Below are positions 1 through 10,501 of a DNA stretch of 64,000 bases, piece by piece. The DNA is from Spongilla lacustris. Taxonomy: Eukaryota; Porifera; Demospongiae; Spongillida; Spongillidae. The stretch lies in contig OX442427.1 of the NCBI GenBank assembly GCA_949361645.1, forward strand, positions 5,150,016 to 5,214,015, written 5' to 3'. Numbering within the stretch: position 1 is the first letter of the stretch; every line of letters begins with the position of its first letter. The translations under genes and the position numbers were made by a program. The notes under the pieces were generated by a model. That model was not told the DNA's origin. It made no database searches and saw only the letters and a list, made by a program, of their open reading frames with translations.

Positions 1-1379
1 TTTTAGCAACAATCACCAGTTAATTAACTGCTTGTGGTTAATTTATAAACAATTTTCCTTGATTGTAAAACACCCTGTAGATAAATTTGAATTAGAATGA
101 ATCGATTGTAGAATTGAGTGTCTGTGTGTGGTATAAATTCCATCAACCCGGCCATAGTTTGATTATCGTATACTGCACATGGATGGCATATTTTGAGGAA
201 GGGCACTGATGGTTATCTTCAGCCGGGTCCCCAGACAAAGTGTTGAATATATCACAATGTTTCATTTTATCGATCAATTAAGCCATTAGTAAGTCTTTGT
301 AGCACAGGCGGTTAAAGTGAAGGGCATATAAAAAGGGATAATCGATTTCCTACCGATTTCTGCATGTGAAGGAAACAAATATTGACTAATTGCAACTAAG
401 AAAAATTATTTCGACTAAAGGAAATTCTGAAATTGGTAACCTGCTATTCTACTAAATGTCTAGTTGACCGAATAGATAATCACAAATAATCGATTAACCC
501 AATATGGGCTAATTAGCAATTAACAGAAACGCCCTCCCAGCGAATTAAATTTTAACCGTTAATCTCAATGGAGGCTTACAATCACAGAGATGCATCCAGC
601 TAGCAAAACTAAAAAACTTTTTAATGGGCAAGTTAATAGCGAAGGTTATATAGTTGTTTCTTAACATATTGTCACCAATAAATCGTTCGTTAGAAGTGTT
701 ACTATGAAAACAGCGTTTTATACGAACAGCTGCAATTGTCGTAATTAAGAACACTTTTCGACCCGCCTATATTCAAAATCTTGAGTGTGTCGTCGTACAG
801 TTTCTACAAAATCATACAGCTGTATCTGATGCCTATCTGTATTACTAAAATCAAGGTTAAATGACCTAGGGAAGGGATACTTTAATGTTGTTTGCTACGT
901 CATATTCGTACACGCTATTTGGCGTCATTCGCTGAGAACGGGCTAATAATTTGCGCTATTTGACGTCAACCGCTGGGATAGGGTTAACCTACAAAATCCA
1001 AAAATCCGTTACACACCCCCTAGTCACTACAAATATGTATAATGTAACATAGTGTAGTGTTTTTTTTAACTCTCAGTATTTGACAAACAATTGTACATTA
1101 TACCTACATTGTCAGATTTGCATTTTAACTCATGATTCAGTAAACAAAATTAAGAAAGTAAAAATTATTGGAGGTTTATAATGAAATTGTTTCACAAAGG
1201 TTTTGCAGGATGTCACAATTGCAATTGTAAGTTTAACAGATAAATAGACATGCTAAGTACCATACTATCATTTAACAAACCTTTGCTTTTATTCCAGAAT
1301 AAGTAGGTAGCAGGATTCGCAAACATTACTGGATGGAGGAGGTGAAAGGTAAGTGGGTAACACTAATAGTGTAAACAAC
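1..1379. other. Unassigned AT-rich DNA left of the gypsy element
   Basis: I see no coding exon here. The only recognisable structure is a stretch at about 1055-1145 that resembles, at roughly two thirds identity by eye, the right arm of the large TA-target element at about 16220-16330. It shares the core word cctac(a/g)ttgtcagattt. It is probably an old relative of that element. Confidence 0.4.
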
Positions 1380-1564
1380 TGTAGCGATGCAATATGGACA
1401 TATATTTTTGGTGTATCTACGTATGCGTGGGTGTTTAGCTGTGCAGCCCTACGCATGCGCTGGTAAATGTATATAAGCCCTATTATTGCCCTTTTATAGC
1501 AGTCTGCTGATAATTATACAATTGCTGTGATTTGCTATAAGACTCACTCGGCAATAGCACTACA
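1380..1564 (+). repeat. 5' LTR of gypsy element
   Basis: The LTR is 185 bp, runs from TGTAG to CTACA and is identical by eye to the 3' copy. It holds a TATA-box-like TATATAAG at 1470-1477, a plausible promoter for the genomic RNA. Confidence 0.92.
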
Positions 1565-1566
1565 CG

Positions 1567-1582
1567 TGGCGTAGACGGCAGG
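1567..1582 (+). other. Candidate tRNA primer-binding site
   Basis: A TGG-initial stretch starts two bases after the LTR end and runs into the gag ATG. Position and TGG start fit a primer-binding site. The tRNA species was not identified. Confidence 0.55.
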
Positions 1583-2473
1583 ATGTCGAAACCGGGCGAA
1601 GAGGGCAAAGCGGCTGCTCAGCCAACGCAGCCTGTCTTCCGGAGCGAATTAGCTGGCGTTAGTCGCCCTCTCGTGTCGCCAGATTCGTTCTCAGGTCTAT
1701 CAAATTGGGCAGAGTGGATAGACCATTTTGAAGCTGCTGCTCTGGTAAATGGATGGGATAGCGAAAAGAAGCGGCTGTGGTTGCCAGTGCGGCTAACCGG
1801 GAAAGCGCAGACTGCGTGGAAGCGACTTTCCCCTGAAACCAAACAGAACTACGAAGCAGCCAAGGAAGCGCTCCAAAAACGTTTTGAGCCAGACAGTAAG
1901 CGGAAATTGTATTTTGTTGAATTTCAGGCCAGGAGGCGCAAGCGAGACGAGTCTTGGAGCGATTTCGCGGACGAGCTGCGAGTCCTAGCGGAGAAAGCTT
2001 TACCAGAGCTGGATGAAAAAGCGAAAGAATTGCTTGCTTTAGAAAGATACCTCGGTGAGCTTGATAACCCCCAGGTTGCATTTGCTGTTAGACAGAGAGA
2101 GCCGAAGACTGTTGATGAAGCAGTCACCGCAACGCTGGAGATACAGTCGTATCTCCGCCCGAGAGTGAGACAAGAAGTGAACGTGGCAACGGTTGCAGAA
2201 GAAGTAGGGGCCCAGAGTATTGCTGCTACGTTGTCAACCAGCAGCGGTCAGGACACAGTCTTAGAAATGCTGAAAACGTTGTCAGCACGGCTGGAGAGGC
2301 TGGAATCTTCCTTCGGAGATGCGGCTGCGACTCGGAGACCAATGCGGACGACTGGTACTGGAGTTGAGGGTCGTGGTAAGCGAATTGTATGCTACAAATG
2401 CGGGCAAGTTGGTCATATTGCAAGAAACTGCACTGCTGCTGAGGGCAACCGCTCGAAGCAGCAGGGAAACTAG
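1583..2473 (+). CDS. gag: Gypsy Gag polyprotein
   Basis: This 296-codon ORF starts at the first ATG after the 5' LTR. Residues about 40-170 are the retrotransposon Gag capsid-like region (FSGLSNWAEWIDHFEAAA, then a WxxAKEALQKRF-like segment). Near the C terminus, at about residues 269-282, is one CCHC zinc knuckle (CYKCGQVGHIARNC), the nucleic-acid-binding motif used for RNA packaging. The frame ends in TAG directly after a GGGAAAC heptamer, and pol is open in the -1 frame across this stop. The product should form the intracellular virus-like particle. This ORF is intact. Confidence 0.92.
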   Translation: MSKPGEEGKAAAQPTQPVFRSELAGVSRPLVSPDSFSGLSNWAEWIDHFEAAALVNGWDSEKKRLWLPVRLTGKAQTAWKRLSPETKQNYEAAKEALQKRFEPDSKRKLYFVEFQARRRKRDESWSDFADELRVLAEKALPELDEKAKELLALERYLGELDNPQVAFAVRQREPKTVDEAVTATLEIQSYLRPRVRQEVNVATVAEEVGAQSIAATLSTSSGQDTVLEMLKTLSARLERLESSFGDAAATRRPMRTTGTGVEGRGKRIVCYKCGQVGHIARNCTAAEGNRSKQQGN

Positions 2474-2491
2474 AACCCCTCACCACTAGGG
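2464..2491 (+). promoter_or_regulatory. Programmed -1 ribosomal frameshift site at gag-pol junction
   Basis: GGGAAAC at 2464-2470 is read G GGA AAC in the gag frame and is followed directly by the gag TAG. This matches the X XXY YYZ slippery rule. The pol frame is open upstream of the heptamer, so a single -1 slip joins gag to pol. Six bases downstream a CCCT/AGGG pair (2477-2480 with 2488-2491) can form a short stem. A second pair, GGACCA at 2490-2495 with TGGTCC at 2519-2524, could form an alternative stem. No pseudoknot was demonstrated. Confidence 0.8.
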
Positions 2492-2496
2492 ACCAA

Positions 2497-5052
2497 GTGC
2501 ATGAGGGACAAAATACAATGGTCCATTGTAGTTTGGCAATTAACCCTGCATCATCACCTTGTATAACAGCTTTTGTTAGAAACAAGACAGTTCAATGTAT
2601 GATAGACACTGGCGCCACAGTGAGTTTGTTTAAGAAGACAGTGTGGTGCCAATTGGAAGGAGAACACGGCTGTAGCCTGTCACCTTGGGATGGACACAAG
2701 CTGGTTGGTGTTGAAGGTAGCCCAGTTTCAGTGTGTGGGGTAACAACCTTGCACCTAGACATTGCTGGTACAACCTTTGTGTCTGATTTTGTTGTTGTTG
2801 ATGCACTGGGTGTAGATTGTATTATTGGATTAGATTTTCTGAGGAAGTTTGAAGGTGTCATTGATTTGCCTAAGAATATCCTCCAATTCAGAAATGTGAC
2901 AGTACCACTGGAAAAGGTGCCAGGGAAGGTCTCAGATCACACTGACAGACGCAGTGAACTACAGCGAGTAGCCTTGGTGGAAACTTTGGCAATTCCGCCC
3001 TTCAGTGAGATTCAAACCACAGCTACTATTTCATCAACTGATGGAACAGGTGTATGGTTGGTTGAAGGTTCACGGTTCGACCTTCCAATCCTGGTGGCTG
3101 GAGCCCATGTGACTTCATCACCAGGTAGGCAAGTACCCATACTTATCATCAACCCCCTACCAACAGAGGCAGTCATCCACAAGGGAACCAATGTGGCCAC
3201 AGCTATACCATTTGATGAACTGATGGTAGCACCAGTAAGGGAAGATAGCAACGTACCAGCGGAGTTTGAAGTCTCTTCATGTAAGCGTGGTCTGCTGCAT
3301 GATATGGCTGATAGAAGTGCTGGTGACTTGACATCTGAAGAGAAAAATCGGTTGTATGAGTTGCTAGTAGAATTTGCAGATGTATTTGCTGAGAGCAGTG
3401 ATGATATGGGTCGCACAGGTGTTGTTAAGCATTCCATCGATACAGGTACCAGTCACCCCATTCGGCAGCAGTGCAGAAGGGTTCCACCATTTCGGAGAGA
3501 GCAAGCAAATAAGATGATCGATGATATGCTCCAGAAGGATATCATCCAACCATCGTCAAGTCCCTGGGCATCTCCAATAATTCTAGTCCCGAAAAAGGAT
3601 GGATCTCTCCGGTTCTGCATCGATTACCGCAAGTTAAATTCTGTCACCCGGAAAGATGCCTACCCCCTCCCAAGAGTGGATGATACCTTGGAAGCATTGA
3701 GTGGGTCAAAGTGGTTCTCCACTTTGGATCTCCTATGTGGCTACTGGCAGGTGGAGGTAGAAGAGAAAGATCGGCACAAAACTGCATTCTGTACCAGGGA
3801 GGGACTTTTTGAATTTAAAGTTATGCCTTTTGGATTGTGTAATGCCCCTGCAGTGTTCCAAAGGTTGATGGACCTGGTGCTCTCTGGTATCCAGTGGGAA
3901 CGCTGTCTCGTCTACATTGACGATATAGTCATCATGGGAAAAACCTTCGAGTGGCATCTTCAAAACCTGAAACTTGTGTTAGAGAGACTGCGTCAGGCAG
4001 GACTGAAGCTAAAACCTTCAAAATGTTCACTGTTCCAGGATAAAGTTGTGTATCTTGGTCATGTTGTTACGAGAGATGGAATTCACACCGATCCTGAGAA
4101 GGTTAACGCTGTGTCGAAGTGGCCGGTTCCTACCTCGGGACGCGACGTTCAGCAGTTCCTGGGTCTGGTAGGATATTATAGAAATTACATCCAGAATTTT
4201 GCTACCATTGCAAAGCCCCTTTACCAGCTCACTGAACGAGGACGTGAGTTCGATTGGTCGAAAGAGTGTACTATTTCCTTTCAGGAACTGAGATCTAGGC
4301 TGGTTGCGGCCCCCATTCTCGCATTTCCAGATTTCAGTAAAACTTTTCTCCTTGATACAGATGCTTGTGAGACCGGAATTGGAGCAGTTTTATCGCAAGA
4401 ACACGACGGCTTGGAGAGGGTGGTGGCATATGCTAGTCGCACGCTCAGTAAGGCTGAACGAAAGTACTGCGTAACCAGGAAAGAATTATTGGCATTGGTT
4501 ACCTTTATGAGACATTTCAGGCCTTACTTGTTAGGCCACCATTTTATACTTCGAACAGATCACAGCTCTCTACAGTGGATTTACAGCATGAAGGAGCCTG
4601 AGGGGCAACTGGCGCGATGGCTGGAACAAATCCAAGAATTCGACGTTGAAGTGGTGCATCGGAGGGGAAAGTGCCACCAAAATGCAGATGCCTTATCTCG
4701 CCTGCAAAAGGCAGACAAGAGTGAATGTCCTCCAAAGATAAAGCCTCCCTCCCAGTTTTCTTGCAGCGACGGTGCCAAAGCCTGTACCGTCCAGGCCAGC
4801 AAAGAACCGCTCAACAATATACGAGAGCTCCAGGGTGCTGACGAAGACGTTGGACCTATTCTTCAGTCGGTGATTTCGAAAAAGTACCTGATACCAGTTT
4901 CTGCAAGGGTAAAAGCAGGGAATTTAACCAGCTCGTACAACAGTGGGAACAGTTGTTGTTCAAGAATGGAATTCTGTACAGGTATCATGAAGATGAAGGA
5001 AGTTCTAACGTACAAGTCGTGGTTCCGAAGGCAGCCAGGTGCCAGATACTGA
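2497..5052 (+). CDS. pol: Gypsy Pol: aspartic protease, reverse transcriptase, RNase H (frame lost near 4905)
   Basis: The reading frame is entered by -1 frameshift from gag. The aspartic protease motif DTGA is near 2605. The reverse transcriptase palm follows, with LRFCIDYRKLN and the catalytic YIDD box at about 3912-3923. The RNase H segment (LDTDACETGIGAVL, then a conserved RTDHSSL) lies at about 4350-4570. The true frame is lost at about 4900-4912, beside an A run; downstream similarity continues one frame back, consistent with a one-base deletion (or two-base insertion). The last ~45 codons of this ORF are therefore out of frame. Protease, polymerase and RNase H look intact. Confidence 0.9.
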   Translation: MHEGQNTMVHCSLAINPASSPCITAFVRNKTVQCMIDTGATVSLFKKTVWCQLEGEHGCSLSPWDGHKLVGVEGSPVSVCGVTTLHLDIAGTTFVSDFVVVDALGVDCIIGLDFLRKFEGVIDLPKNILQFRNVTVPLEKVPGKVSDHTDRRSELQRVALVETLAIPPFSEIQTTATISSTDGTGVWLVEGSRFDLPILVAGAHVTSSPGRQVPILIINPLPTEAVIHKGTNVATAIPFDELMVAPVREDSNVPAEFEVSSCKRGLLHDMADRSAGDLTSEEKNRLYELLVEFADVFAESSDDMGRTGVVKHSIDTGTSHPIRQQCRRVPPFRREQANKMIDDMLQKDIIQPSSSPWASPIILVPKKDGSLRFCIDYRKLNSVTRKDAYPLPRVDDTLEALSGSKWFSTLDLLCGYWQVEVEEKDRHKTAFCTREGLFEFKVMPFGLCNAPAVFQRLMDLVLSGIQWERCLVYIDDIVIMGKTFEWHLQNLKLVLERLRQAGLKLKPSKCSLFQDKVVYLGHVVTRDGIHTDPEKVNAVSKWPVPTSGRDVQQFLGLVGYYRNYIQNFATIAKPLYQLTERGREFDWSKECTISFQELRSRLVAAPILAFPDFSKTFLLDTDACETGIGAVLSQEHDGLERVVAYASRTLSKAERKYCVTRKELLALVTFMRHFRPYLLGHHFILRTDHSSLQWIYSMKEPEGQLARWLEQIQEFDVEVVHRRGKCHQNADALSRLQKADKSECPPKIKPPSQFSCSDGAKACTVQASKEPLNNIRELQGADEDVGPILQSVISKKYLIPVSARVKAGNLTSSYNSGNSCCSRMEFCTGIMKMKEVLTYKSWFRRQPGARY

Positions 5053-5600
5053 AACAGCTGCACGAAGGGGCATTTGGTGGGCATCTGGGAGAAGCAAAAA
5101 CCCTGAATCGATTGCGTGAGAGGTTCTACTGGCCCGGATATTCGGAAGATGCTGTGGAATGGTGCAAGACGTGTCCAACTTGTGCAGCAAGAAAGAATCC
5201 CTCTCGCAAGAGCAGAGCCCCGCTTCAGAGTGTGACAGCAGGGTACCCGTTGCAGCTGGTTGCGGTCGATATTGTTGGACCATTGACCCCTTCTAAAACT
5301 GAAAACACTTACATCCTGGTGGCGTCTGATTATTTTACCAGATGGGTCGAGGCTTACGCGATCCCCAATCAAGAGGCGGTGACTGTGGCAAATAAACTGG
5401 TCGATGAGTTCTTTTGCAGGTTTTCAGTTCCAGAGCAGCTGCACTCGGACCAGGGGAGGCAGTTTGAGGCCAACGTGATGCAGGAAGTGTGTCGTTTGCT
5501 GCAGATCGACAAACACGTACTACACCCTACCACCCCCAATCGGACGGACTTGTTGAACGATTTAATCGCACGATGCTGGCCATGCTTGCTAGTACTGTAG
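4907..5600 (+). pseudogene. Gypsy integrase, N-terminal zinc domain and start of catalytic core
   Basis: This is the continuation of pol after the first frame break. It carries the HHCC zinc-binding motif of retroviral-type integrases (two His around 5056-5085, CKTCPTC at about 5164-5184), the first catalytic Asp in VDIVGPL (about 5266), and the second in HSDQGRQFEA (about 5444). The frame breaks again at about 5505-5515, next to a short A run. Residues after that point in this frame are not integrase-like. Confidence 0.85.
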
Positions 5601-5698
5601 AGGAAGACCCTAGCAATTGGGAACAGCACCTCAGGAAGGTCTGTATGGCCTACAATACATCTGTTCAACCGTCCACAGGTTATACACCGTTCTACTAG
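5489..5698 (+). pseudogene. Gypsy integrase fragment with catalytic Glu
   Basis: This third-frame piece, real from about 5510, has the PYHPQSDGLVERFNRT signature holding the catalytic Glu. It ends at a stop just after GYTPFY, where gypsy integrases normally continue for over a hundred residues. The rest of the core and most of the C-terminal domain are missing, which suggests an internal deletion at about 5695-5710. Confidence 0.8.
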
Positions 5699-5724
5699 CA
5701 ACTCATACAAGATAAACGCCCTGG

Positions 5725-6219
5725 CTCACGAAAGAGAGTCGTAGTACAGATCGGTTGAAGCCTTGCCCAGCCGACATACGGATGAAACCAGTGGTGGAGG
5801 ATTTGCACAATTCTGATGCGAATGAGCAGCCTGTTCAGTTTCCTGGGAGTGATCTTCAGTTCTTTGAAGATGATGATCATGACGTCATGGTGGATTCCAC
5901 AGAGACAAATGTGACTCGTAAGGCGGACCAACCTGGTACCTTGCAGGAGCCGGCAGTCGACACGCCCACTGAACAGACCCCTGCTACTGATGGACAGACA
6001 AATACAGAAGAAACTGCAACAGGTGACGCGGGACTTCTAAACAGCACACCATCTGGTATCAATTCTGATGGCACAGTTTCTCAGTCAGAGACCGTGACAA
6101 CAAAGAGCCCGATGTCGAGACCTCAGAAACGGATACGCCAATCGCCCCCTGCACAAGACCGCTACCCAAAATGGACACGTCATGCCCCCTCCCGTTATGG
6201 CTGGTATTCTGGTTGGTGA
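5725..6219 (+). pseudogene. Gypsy pol C-terminal tail
   Basis: This frame is open from the DRLKPC segment, typical of the end of gypsy integrases, through an acidic Asp- and Thr-rich tail (QFFEDDDHDV, many T/E/Q residues) to a stop 40 bp before the 3' LTR. It is separated from the preceding integrase piece by the apparent deletion. The tail itself has no family I recognise. Confidence 0.65.
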
Positions 6220-6248
6220 AGCTTCGGTGATGAGAATGCCTCTTTGCA

Positions 6249-6259
6249 AAAGGAGATAG
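6249..6259 (+). other. Polypurine tract
   Basis: A run of A and G ending directly at the 3' LTR start, the usual site of plus-strand priming. Confidence 0.65.
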
Positions 6260-6444
6260 TGTAGCGATGCAATATGGACATATATTTTTGGTGTATCTAC
6301 GTATGCGTGGGTGTTTAGCTGTGCAGCCCTACGCATGCGCTGGTAAATGTATATAAGCCCTATTATTGCCCTTTTATAGCAGTCTGCTGATAATTATACA
6401 ATTGCTGTGATTTGCTATAAGACTCACTCGGCAATAGCACTACA
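6260..6444 (+). repeat. 3' LTR of gypsy element
   Basis: Identical by eye to the 5' LTR over 185 bp, which implies a very recent insertion. Confidence 0.92.
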
Positions 6445-6590
6445 CAACTATACCACATGTCTCTTATCTCGTCTAAATAGTGATTGTAAAATTGATTCTT
6501 TTTTCCCCCCTACAAATCTCATTCTTAATCATATTCAACACTTTTAATGAAAAATAACAAAAGCACACACACTACATACATACATACATA

Positions 6591-6650
6591 CAGTGCCGTA
6601 CATCCACAAGTTCACACTCGCACGCACTCGACTCGCACGCGCCTTAACTC
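6591..6650 (+). repeat. Degenerate TIR end related to the 7251-8017 element
   Basis: After a (CATA)n run ending in TA, the sequence CAGTGCCG..CCACAAGTTCACACTCGCAC resembles the terminal repeat of the intact element at 7251. No matching right end was found, so this is a fragment. Confidence 0.5.
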
Positions 6651-6684
6651 TAAGCAAAACAGCTGGTCCTAAAATATAAAACTA

Positions 6685-6900
6685 CAGTGGAGGACCATGA
6701 TACTTGATACTATAATTTTTTGTGTGTGAATTTGATTCATTTTTATTTATTTTCATGACAATACATGAAAATTAAAATCTAACAATACAATATACACTCA
6801 CAATTGATCCGCATCACATGACTTTGTGTTAGCAATACCATTGAACCAACTACAATAAGAAGTGTTAGGCGTATTTCTTCCTCATTCGCTGATGAATTGT
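6685..6900 (+). repeat. Truncated relative of the 9712-16377 element, left end
   Basis: CAGTGG preceded by TA starts a stretch that shares, in the same order, the words tataattttttgt, gcatcac(a/g)tgact and tt(c/a)ttcctc with the left arm of the large element at 9712. It is probably an older family copy. Confidence 0.5.
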
Positions 6901-7119
6901 TACAAAATGCGGTCTCCTATTTACAAAATTCAGTTCATTGCAATTCCACAATCTTATCCTGCCACCGATGCATCTATACACATATCCCAGCGCTAGCTAT
7001 GGAATAAAACAATTGAGCTGTTGCTGACCGCTATTATCTATCTTATGGTAGTGATTGCGAAGTGGTACAGCTGTAGTGTTGGCTTGGCTGTGCGCTCATA
7101 GTCAATGAGTAAGAATGTG

Positions 7120-8200
7120 CCCTCAGTCACCTTTCTCCAGCATCCCTTCAGCATCATTTTACTACCACAAGAGGAAGATGTTTAGGATATTAATCCACAT
7201 CTTAACTCATGTCCAACCATCAATAGCAACAGCCACTGGTACATACACTACAGTATCACTCACCCACAAGTTTACACTCGCGTTACAAGACTCGCTCGCC
7301 ACTCGTGCGCAACTCGCAAATATATATTCTCGAGCGAGTAATTATCTTGTCATTGGCAAGGAATTGTACCCTGTACAATTGTAGCATTACGCAACAGATG
7401 GCTTTCAAGACGAAGCTATGACACCTATCATCAGTATAATGGTTTTAGTTGCATTAGAAAATTCCCAAACAATCGTTCTAAAGTTATAGATTTTTAAATC
7501 TGGGCCATAACAATTAAACGTCACGCGCACGCATGGTGTATTTAGAATGCCAAGGATAGACAACAAAACAAGACGGAGGGTGATTAAAAAGGGTACAGTG
7601 TACGATGTATTACGGAAAGGTTGCTGGAGGAGGGGCTGGCTATCACGATAATGTGTAGGTGTTTTAATCGCTGGTAATTGTTACGTAGATCAGATAAATT
7701 TCAGATCTAAGGACATATCGGCAGTAGCCACTTAGATTTCATACAGGCCACACGCAACATTAGCGAATGTGGAGAAAAACAAGCAAAACAAAAAAGTGCG
7801 CGAGAAACAGAATACCACGTCCATTGTACAGCTGCTATGTTGTATATCATTCGTGCCGTAAATTATAAATGAATTTTCCACGCGAGTGCTTCGCGAGCGC
7901 CGCGCGAGTACCTATTATGTTTACAATGAGTGATTACTCGCGAGCTCTCGCTCGTCACTCACTCGCAACTCGCGTGTGACACGCGAGCGAGTGTAAACTT
8001 GTGGGTGAGCGGTACTGTATAAGCGAGAAAGCAGAGGATGCCACCACTGCTCTAGAAGTCACCTTCCTCCACAGTAGCATCTCATCAGCATCATTTTTCT
8101 ACCCTAAATGAAAGGGCATTGATCCTTCGGACATCTTAAATCATGTTCAGCCATCAATAGCAACAGCCTCTGACTGGTAGGACATACACTACATGTATAA
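7120..8200 (+). repeat. Tandem ~130-bp duplication split by a TIR element
   Basis: The segment 7120-7250 (caccttt..ccagcatc..atcaatagcaacagcc..acatacacta) recurs at about 8067-8195 with modest divergence. The 767-bp TIR element lies between the two copies. I see no gene. Confidence 0.65.
7251..8017. mobile_element. 767-bp non-autonomous TA-target TIR element
   Basis: The termini are CAGTATCACTCACCCACAAG on the left and its near-perfect inverse ending GTACTG on the right, flanked by TA at 7249-7250 and 8018-8019. Inner end regions are rich in CTCGC/GCGAG words arranged as further inverted repeats. TA target and CAGT ends fit the Tc1/mariner superfamily. No transposase is present. Confidence 0.8.
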
Positions 8201-8385
8201 GCAAGAAAGAAGTAGAGGATGCCACCACTTCTCTACATGTAGAAATATATCTATCATCATCATGTATGTAACTTTGCTTTTCTTAATGGTTCATGTGCCT
8301 TGTATATATAAACTGCTTTTCTTAATGGTTTATGTGCCTTGTATACATAGTCTCTGTTATAATATCCATTATCCATTTCTCTGTA

Positions 8386-8475
8386 CACGCATTATACGCG
8401 GGTCGTGTTTTTAATGACATACATGATACAGCACAAATCCTATATGAGAGTTACTGCTGTAACTCTCACAACCTA
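8386..8475 (+). repeat. Dispersed ~85-bp repeat ending in a hairpin, copy 1
   Basis: TTATACGCGGG..TTTTTAATGA..CATGATAC(a/g)GCACAAATC recurs at 48148-48235 in the same orientation. The end is a hairpin made of GAGAGTTAC and GTAACTCTC. Confidence 0.65.
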
Positions 8476-9434
8476 AAATCATACTTTTAATTTACCATTA
8501 CTACATAATAAATGACATGTATTGGGACAGTAAATTTTTTAGTGTTAATTTCTTAGTTAGAGATATTCACAATATACAACAAATTAACCATTACTATATG
8601 ATAAAATTACACATGCCTTGTATGCTTGTATGGACCACATGTTTGGTGGGTTGGCATACACATACCTTCACCTTCATCTAACTTCAATCTCCTAGAAGTG
8701 CCTTCATAACATTGATCAGCAGGTCTTTTCTTTGATTCTGGGTGGGTGGATGGGTGGATGGATACTTATCAGATATGATGACCACAATTACCTGCATCAG
8801 CAAGTTTTTTCTTGTATAGAGTATACTCCATACTCTTCCAACCACCCTGAGGTGGTTTAATTATACCCTCTTTTGGAAGTAGCAACACCCACCTTCCTTC
8901 CTTATTCCTATAGATTTACAGTCAAATATGATTTAGACCATGAGGGATAAACTTACTGGAATTTAAGTCCCAGTACCATATCATCCTCAGTGATCATTTT
9001 TAATACTTCTAGTTCCAGAGTGTCATCCTCTTCTATTGGAAGGCAAATATCACCATCATTGGTTTTTATCCAGGCCTCCATGATTTCAGCTGCCTATAAT
9101 ACACACACACACCACGCATCCACCAGTGTGAATCTGATTGGTGTGGTAAGCAAATACAATGCACAGCTTGTGAGCTGGAACCCAGCCAGAACAATCCTTT
9201 TTTCAATGAGCACTAACAATGGTGAGGTTTAGGCGATGAAGTGTAGGCCTTCAACTTAACCATAGATCTACCAATGTTATCTCCGGTGAACATTTTGTTA
9301 ACCATGGATAACGTTTTTACTTTCATTTCTTTCTAAGCATCTTTTGAAGCATAGCAACCAAACAACCTCGGTTGTGTTTGGCATCCAATATGTACTTCAT
9401 CTTCATCCACTTGGGACTTTGAAGCATAGACAAG
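8476..9434. other. No gene recognised
   Basis: Mixed sequence with a short (GGGT/GGAT)n stretch at about 8740-8765. I see no exon or element ends. Confidence 0.3.
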
Positions 9435-9689
9435 TAAATAAAAAACATTCTCTATGAGAAAGTTGGTGGTATATAAAATTTGAAGGCAAAGATGGTGTAA
9501 AAAGGAAGGAAACAAGGGTCTAACCATAAAGGAAAATGTTGTAATAGTCCTATATTCTAGAATTGTGCTAAATATAGGACTATTACATTTTCCTTTATGG
9601 TTAGACCCTTGTTTCCTTCCTTTTTACACCACCTTTGCCTTCAAATCCTATATACCACCAACTTTCTCATAGAGAGTGTTATTTATTTA
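9435..9689. repeat. Near-perfect fold-back, ~120-bp arms
   Basis: The left arm from TAAATAAA at 9435 is repeated inverted up to TTTATTTA at 9689, with a short AT-rich loop around 9550-9570. It is probably a small MITE-like element. It abuts the single 22-bp minisatellite unit left of the large TIR element. Confidence 0.85.
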
Positions 9690-9711
9690 GAGAAGGGTGA
9701 CCATGAGTGTA
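9690..9711 (+). repeat. Lone 22-bp minisatellite unit left of the large TIR element
   Basis: One unit (gagaagggtgaccatgagtg, then ta) in the same plus-strand orientation as the ~56 units on the right side of the element. It shows that the element inserted into this array. Confidence 0.85.
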
Positions 9712-10501
9712 CAGTGGAAACCATCACACTTGCTCCTATAATTTTTTGTACTGTTATTCTGTTCACTTGAATATATTTCAATAACAATGAGCTCAAATGG
9801 AAATCTGACAACTCAGGTATAGTCTACAACTATTTTTCAATATATACTGAAAGTTAAAAAGCATCACGTGACTATTTACTTTAGTTATCAACACTTGTTG
9901 TGACCCCAGTACAAAAAAAATTGTAAGCATAATTCCTCCTCCTGTAGGCAATAGATCTTAACCATATTTGCAATATATCTAAAGAACAAGCATTAGCAAC
10001 CTTTGGCTGCGTCGGTTTTTAAGTCCGGTAAATAGTTACTGTATTATCGAGCTAGATATGCGTTTTTAGCTCGTAAAAGCTTAGCGATGCAGTTTCGTAG
10101 TACGCTCTCACTGGACTGCTATGTTTCGTTTCCAAGTCGTCACATGTTAGATCTATCACGAAATCGTACTTGGGAGGCAATAGACCGGTTAAAAAAGTGC
10201 CATCAGAGCTGAGTACCTGAAAACCTCCGCCATATCGCGATGAATTGCATTTGAAACATCATTATTGCGTCATTTTGTATCATGAATATATTTATAATGT
10301 GACGTATCAGCAGAGACAATATGAATGGTGCAAGTGCTGTCATTGACTCAATAAGGACTGTGAAAACGGTTCTTAACCTAACAATGCTGCATCTTGCAGC
10401 CACTCACGGCAAACGTCTAGTACAGTATCGGTCACAAAAAACTTGACGTTTTTTATTATGCCGTTGTAGTTGCACGGTCAGAAGACCATAGTTCAAGGTA
10501 C

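Larger units (their letters stand above)
1376..6448 (+). mobile_element. Ty3/gypsy LTR retrotransposon, young but coding-defective
   Basis: The element has identical 185-bp LTRs (1380-1564 and 6260-6444) starting TG and ending CA. A CAAC target duplication flanks it at 1376-1379 and 6445-6448. In between lie a primer-binding-site candidate, gag, a -1 frameshift signal, pol in the order protease, reverse transcriptase, RNase H, integrase, and a purine tract before the 3' LTR. That domain order is the Ty3/gypsy (Metaviridae) order. The integrase part carries two frame breaks and an apparent internal deletion, so this copy should not move on its own. Confidence 0.93.

Noticed and set aside
8990..9232. 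80-codon plus-strand ORF
   Set aside because: No motif, no splice context and biased low-complexity composition. Not distinguishable from chance.
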